Translations under genes and position numbers: made by a program
NCBI GenBank assembly: GCA_026987055.1
Contig: JALSNL010000312.1
Location: 1 to 10,331 of the forward strand
Reading direction: 5' to 3'
DNA length: 10,331 nt
Origin: Melioribacteraceae bacterium
GTDB taxonomy: Bacteria; Bacteroidota; Ignavibacteria; Ignavibacteriales; Melioribacteraceae
Part shown: one piece after another, positions 7,786 to 10,331 of the stretch
Position numbering within the stretch: position 1 is the first letter of the stretch
Layout of the letters: each line of letters starts with the position of its first letter
The notes under the pieces: generated by a model
The model's database searches: none
Told to the model about the DNA's origin: nothing
Seen by the model: only the letters and a program-made list of their open reading frames with translations

Positions 7786-9006
7786 ATGACTTCTAACAAC
7801 CTTAAATTAAAATATCTTCTTATATCAATTGCCATAGTAATTACATTTGCAACTTTTTATTATACGCAAAATCTTGTAAAAGAACTTCAAAAAAGTGAAC
7901 GTGAAATAGTTGAGCTTTATGCAAAAAGCTTGGAGTTTATTGCTAACAGTAACCCTGCCGGAAACGAAGACTTTACTTTTATTTTTGAAAATATAATTAA
8001 ACGGATTAACTTTCCGCTTATTCTTACTGATGCAAATGATAATGCAAGCATTTACCAACTTGGCAGCAGTGTAAAAAACGTTGAAATTGATTCCACATTG
8101 TCCCAAGAAAAACTCCAAATTTTTCTAAATAATAAAGTAAAAGAGTTAAGTAATATTCATCCGCCAATTACGGTTTCTTATAAAGACAGCAGCGACTCCA
8201 TTAGAATTTTAAATAAAATATATTACGGTAATTCAGATGTTGTTCAAAAACTTCAATACTATCCCTTTTTGCAAATTATATTTGCATTATTGTTTTTAAC
8301 AATCTCGTATTTAAGTTTTAGCTATCTTAAGAAAAATGAACAAAGCAATATTTGGGTTGGAATGGCAAAAGAAATTGCGCATCAACTCGGAACACCTATT
8401 TCCAGCTTAATGGGTTGGACGGAATTGTTAAAAATGAAATATAAAAAACCGGAAGAAGTTTTATATGTTTCAAATGAAATGGAAAGCGACTTAACCAGAC
8501 TGAATAAAATAACCAATCGTTTTTCTAAAATAGGTTCTAAGCCAATATTAAAAGAAAAAAATATTGGCAGTGCAATTTACAATGTTATCAAGTATTTTAA
8601 GAAAAGATTACCGCAAACGGGCAAAGATGTTGAACTTATTTTTAACGAAACAAAGGATATAGTTACCAAATTAAACTCCGAATTATTTGAATGGGTAATT
8701 GAGAACTTAATTAAAAATGCAATTGATGCAATCGGAAGCAATAAGGGAAAGATAATTATTTCTCTATCCGAAACCGATGATAAAATTATTATTGAAGTAA
8801 GTGATAACGGGAAAGGAATTAGCAGTAAACATAAAAAGGATATTTTCAAACCGGGATACAGCACTAAAAACAGAGGCTGGGGTTTGGGTTTAAGTTTGTC
8901 AAAAAGAATTATTGAAGATTATCACAAAGGAAAATTAATATTAAAAAGTTCCGTTCAAAACGAAGGAACTGTTTTTAAAATTACTTTGCCAAAACATATT
9001 AGTTAA
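7786..9006 (+). CDS. Two-helix sensor histidine kinase (HisKA-HATPase), orphan
   Basis: This 406-residue kinase starts with a transmembrane helix at about 10-26. An extracytoplasmic segment of about 130 residues (28-158) follows, for which I see no known sensor fold, then a second helix at about 159-181. There is no HAMP, PAS or GAF domain between the membrane and the kinase core. The H-box AKEIAHQLGTPISSLMGW puts the phosphoacceptor at H199; this HQLGTP form is typical of Bacteroidota-like kinases. The ATPase domain has the N-box ENLIKNAIDAI (306-316), G1 DNGKG (340-344), F-box IFKPGYSTK (353-361) and G2 GWGLGLSL (364-371), all intact. No response regulator gene is in the window. The ATG at 7786 has only a weak SD. 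A dCMP deaminase gene follows after 17 nt, so the two are probably co-transcribed. Ligand and partner regulator are unknown. Confidence 0.94.
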   Translation: MTSNNLKLKYLLISIAIVITFATFYYTQNLVKELQKSEREIVELYAKSLEFIANSNPAGNEDFTFIFENIIKRINFPLILTDANDNASIYQLGSSVKNVEIDSTLSQEKLQIFLNNKVKELSNIHPPITVSYKDSSDSIRILNKIYYGNSDVVQKLQYYPFLQIIFALLFLTISYLSFSYLKKNEQSNIWVGMAKEIAHQLGTPISSLMGWTELLKMKYKKPEEVLYVSNEMESDLTRLNKITNRFSKIGSKPILKEKNIGSAIYNVIKYFKKRLPQTGKDVELIFNETKDIVTKLNSELFEWVIENLIKNAIDAIGSNKGKIIISLSETDDKIIIEVSDNGKGISSKHKKDIFKPGYSTKNRGWGLGLSLSKRIIEDYHKGKLILKSSVQNEGTVFKITLPKHIS

Positions 9007-9012
9007 TAGCTC

Positions 9013-9018
9013 AAGGGA
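9013..9018 (+). promoter_or_regulatory. Ribosome binding site of the dCMP deaminase gene
   Basis: AAGGGA lies 5 nt before the ATG at 9024 in the short gap after the kinase stop. It confirms this start and suggests independent ribosome loading. Confidence 0.7.
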
Positions 9019-9023
9019 ATAAA

Positions 9024-9527
9024 ATGTCTAATAATAAAAGACCAAGCTGGGACGAATATTTTTTAAAACTTGCAATGCTTGTTTCCGAACGTGCTACTTG
9101 TCCGCGTATGCATGTCGGTTGTGTTCTTGTAAGAGACAAACGAATACTTTCTACAGGATATAACGGCTCGATACCGGGAGACGGACATTGTACCGATATT
9201 GGATGTTTGATTGTTGACAATCATTGTGTAAGAACCATACACGCAGAAATGAACGCTATTATTCAATGTTCAATACATGGTGTAAGTACAAAAGACGCTA
9301 CTGCTTATGTTACAAACATGCCATGTACAAATTGCTCTAAAGCTTTAATTGCTGCAGGTATAAAAGAGTTAGTGGTTTTTTCCGATTATCATGATACTTT
9401 AGCTGATGAGTTTTTTGCCAAAGCAAATATTAAAATAAGAAGACTAAAACAACCCGGAACAACTATAAATTATAATCTTAAAGATTTTTCATCCGCTGTT
9501 GAAATTGACAAGGAAGATAAAGAATAA
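9024..9527 (+). CDS. dCMP deaminase (ComEB-like, zinc-dependent)
   Basis: This enzyme deaminates dCMP to dUMP, feeding thymidylate synthesis in the cytoplasm. The 167 residues fit the family. The zinc site is HAEMNAI (73-79; H73 ligand, E75 proton carrier) with PCTNC (100-104; C101 and C104 ligands). The N-terminal block RPSWDEYFLKLAMLVSERATC is characteristic of dCMP deaminases, not tRNA or cytosine deaminases, as are VGCVLVRDKRILSTGYNG and PGDGHCTDIGC. The last, with H55, C56 and C61, may form the second zinc site described in phage-type and ComEB enzymes, but this is an inference. The start has an AAGGGA SD. The gene follows the histidine kinase by 17 nt, with no obvious functional tie. 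The C-terminal tail (about 150-167) is charged and probably flexible. Confidence 0.95.
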   Translation: MSNNKRPSWDEYFLKLAMLVSERATCPRMHVGCVLVRDKRILSTGYNGSIPGDGHCTDIGCLIVDNHCVRTIHAEMNAIIQCSIHGVSTKDATAYVTNMPCTNCSKALIAAGIKELVVFSDYHDTLADEFFAKANIKIRRLKQPGTTINYNLKDFSSAVEIDKEDKE

Positions 9528-9566
9528 GAAACGTCTGAAAAGTTAAAAAGTAAGTTGTAAAATGTT

Positions 9567-9604
9567 GTATCGAGCGGCGTGCCCGTATCGGGAATCGAGG
9601 TGCG
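9567..9604. repeat. GC-rich intergenic patch with internal short repeats
   Basis: This short block stands out as GC-rich in an AT-rich window. It carries GTATCGAG (9567-9574) and GTATCGGG (9585-9592), ATCGAG twice (9569-9574, 9594-9599), and a small CCCG-TAT-CGGG hairpin (9582-9592). It lies just before the tandem repeat block and is probably part of the same dispersed intergenic element. The composition difference is seen; the link to an element family is inference. Confidence 0.5.
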
Positions 9605-9622
9605 AAAAGGAGATAAAATCAT

Positions 9623-9746
9623 ACTTCGACTCCGCTCAGTATGTCTTCGGTTCCGCTCAGCATGACTTCAATTCTGCTCAGTATGGTTTCGACTTTGCTT
9701 AATATAACCCGACTCCTTTTAATATAATTTGACTTCGTTAGATATG
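9623..9746. repeat. Six degenerate tandem repeats of 21/20 bp in the deaminase-feoB gap
   Basis: Units lie at 9623-9643, 9644-9664, 9665-9685 and 9686-9706 (21 bp each), then 9707-9726 and 9727-9746 (20 bp each). The core is CTTCGACTCCGCTCAGTATG. Units 1-3 keep GCTCAG-ATG strictly. Units 4-6 drift toward A/T (for example GCTTAATATA), lose one base, and are recognisable mainly by position. They sit between convergent genes. Similar CTTCGACTCCGCTCAG sequences occur as dispersed intergenic repeats in Bacteroidota-like genomes to my knowledge; copies elsewhere in this genome cannot be seen here. It is not CRISPR because there are no spacers. Confidence 0.8.
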
Positions 9747-9749
9747 AGC

Positions 9750-9774
9750 AATTTAATTTGAAAATTAAATTTTT
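9750..9774 (+). terminator. AT-only inverted repeat with short T-run, weak terminator candidate
   Basis: AATTTAATTT (9750-9759) and AAATTAAATT (9762-9771) are perfect inverted arms around a 2-nt centre, followed by TTT. It lies between the convergent deaminase and feoB genes, about 220 nt past the deaminase stop. With no G-C pairs and a very tight loop it would be a weak terminator at best. Confidence 0.3.
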
Positions 9775-9827
9775 CAGATGTTTCAATGTAGTATATTTTT
9801 TAATTGTTTTTTTCTGTAATCATAGTT

Positions 9828-10331
9828 TTATAAACCTAAAATAAACCAAACTTGTGTAATTAAAAAACAAAAAATTAAACCGAGAGCAACCGGAAACAGC
9901 GTTGAAAAAACCGTCCATTTTACACTTCCGGTTTCTTTATATATTGTATAGATTGTTGTTGAACAAGGATTGTGTATTAGGCTGAAAATCATTACGTTGA
10001 TTGCCGTTAAAACAGTCCAACCGCCTGCTCTTAATAAATCACCGGTTTGTTGAACGGAATCAAGTTCAAACAATACACCTGCTTGATGTCCGCCAATACC
10101 AAGGCTTGCAACGGTTAACATTAAAATAGTAGGAATAACAATTTCGTTTGCCGGTATTGCAATTATATAAGCTAAAAATATAATTCCGTTAAGTCCAATA
10201 AATAAAGCAAACGGATCTACAGCAGTAATAAAATGTTGTGCAACTGAAACTCCATTTATATTCACATTGGCAACCAACCAAATTGCCATTCCCGCCGGCA
10301 CTGCAAAAACAATTGCACGCCATAAAACAAA
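9828..10331 (-). CDS. feoB: Ferrous iron transport protein B, C-terminal part (5' end outside window)
   Basis: The frame is open from the right edge to a TAA at 9828-9830, giving the last 167 residues of a longer inner-membrane protein. A GTG at 10299-10301 (valine in AVPAGMAIW) is not a start: the frame continues upstream as FVLWRAIVFAVPAG, matching the family pattern. Diagnostic FeoB C-terminal blocks are PANEIVIPTILM, the GGWTVLTAINVMIFSLIHNPCSTTIYTI block (a variant of the usual HWPCSTT, here HNPCSTT), and KETGSVKWTVFSTLFPVALG, ending in a hydrophobic helix. FeoB carries Fe(II) across the inner membrane, with an N-terminal G domain that is not in this window. The gene is convergent with the deaminase. 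The family is very secure; integrity of the N-terminal part is unknown. Confidence 0.95.
   Translation of the reverse strand, partial: FVLWRAIVFAVPAGMAIWLVANVNINGVSVAQHFITAVDPFALFIGLNGIIFLAYIIAIPANEIVIPTILMLTVASLGIGGHQAGVLFELDSVQQTGDLLRAGGWTVLTAINVMIFSLIHNPCSTTIYTIYKETGSVKWTVFSTLFPVALGLIFCFLITQVWFILGL

Larger units (their letters stand above)
9528..9827. other. 300-nt gene-free gap between convergent dCMP deaminase and feoB
   Basis: No credible coding region is seen on either strand. The gap holds, in order, an A-rich stretch (9528-9566), the GC-rich patch, the 21/20-bp repeat block, the AT-only inverted repeat, and about 50 nt of unremarkable T-rich sequence before the feoB stop. Confidence 0.7.

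Noticed and set aside
9011..9266. Minus-strand open frames opposite the dCMP deaminase, and similar antisense frames opposite purA, the histidine kinase and the phosphatases
   Set aside because: They lie entirely over confidently identified genes, show no domain motifs or SD, and look like antisense shadows.
9623..9729. Open frame across the repeats giving a degenerate seven-residue repeat (TSTPLSM, SSVPLSM, TSILLSM...)
   Set aside because: The 21-bp period makes any clear frame look like a peptide repeat. There is no start codon or SD before it (a stop lies at 9614-9616), and the later units shift by one base.
9623..9746. CRISPR-like array
   Set aside because: The units are directly tandem, with no spacers and too much divergence, and no cas genes are present.
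10299..10301. GTG as the start of a short membrane protein
   Set aside because: The frame continues open to the window edge with FeoB-like residues, so it is an internal valine codon.

Overview
The window is AT-rich, apart from one GC-rich patch near 9570-9610, and is densely packed with genes that have short gaps and partly Shine-Dalgarno (SD) led starts. The mix is GAF-SpoIIE phosphatases, an RsbW-like kinase, STAS proteins, a histidine kinase with an HQLGTP-type H-box, and a CTCCGCTCAGTATG intergenic repeat. This fits the Bacteroidota/Ignavibacteria side of the tree, most likely an Ignavibacteria-like organism. That assignment is inferred from protein style and base composition, not from a marker gene search.

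Left half (1-5733, minus strand): one apparent six-gene operon read right to left. It holds an ECF-type sigma factor, an eight-helix membrane GAF-SpoIIE phosphatase, a STAS anti-anti-sigma protein, an RsbW-like serine kinase, a soluble GAF-GAF-SpoIIE phosphatase, and the first 190 codons of a membrane protein with a PDZ-like loop that runs off the left edge. After the sigma gene, junction gaps are only 20, 0, 2, 6 and 4 nt. Together these form a complete partner-switching circuit: the kinase phosphorylates the STAS protein, the phosphatases reverse this in response to signals, and free STAS protein titrates the kinase away from its target. The head gene is an ECF sigma factor with no zinc-finger anti-sigma beside it, so it is the natural candidate target, although classical RsbW proteins bind SigB/SigF-type factors.

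Middle (5734-7785): a 194-nt very AT-rich divergent intergenic region separates the sigma operon from a second, single-gene STAS protein on the plus strand. That gene ends at a convincing rho-independent terminator (6293-6328). The housekeeping gene purA follows.

Right part (7786-10331): a two-helix orphan histidine kinase and a dCMP deaminase lie 17 nt apart on the plus strand. They are followed by a 300-nt gap holding a GC-rich patch, six degenerate 21/20-bp tandem repeats and an AT-only inverted repeat. The C-terminal end of feoB (ferrous iron transporter) enters from the right edge on the minus strand, convergent with the deaminase.

The main point of interest is the partner-switching module, with its ECF sigma factor, two different sensor phosphatases (probably three), and two STAS proteins with different phosphorylation-site contexts.
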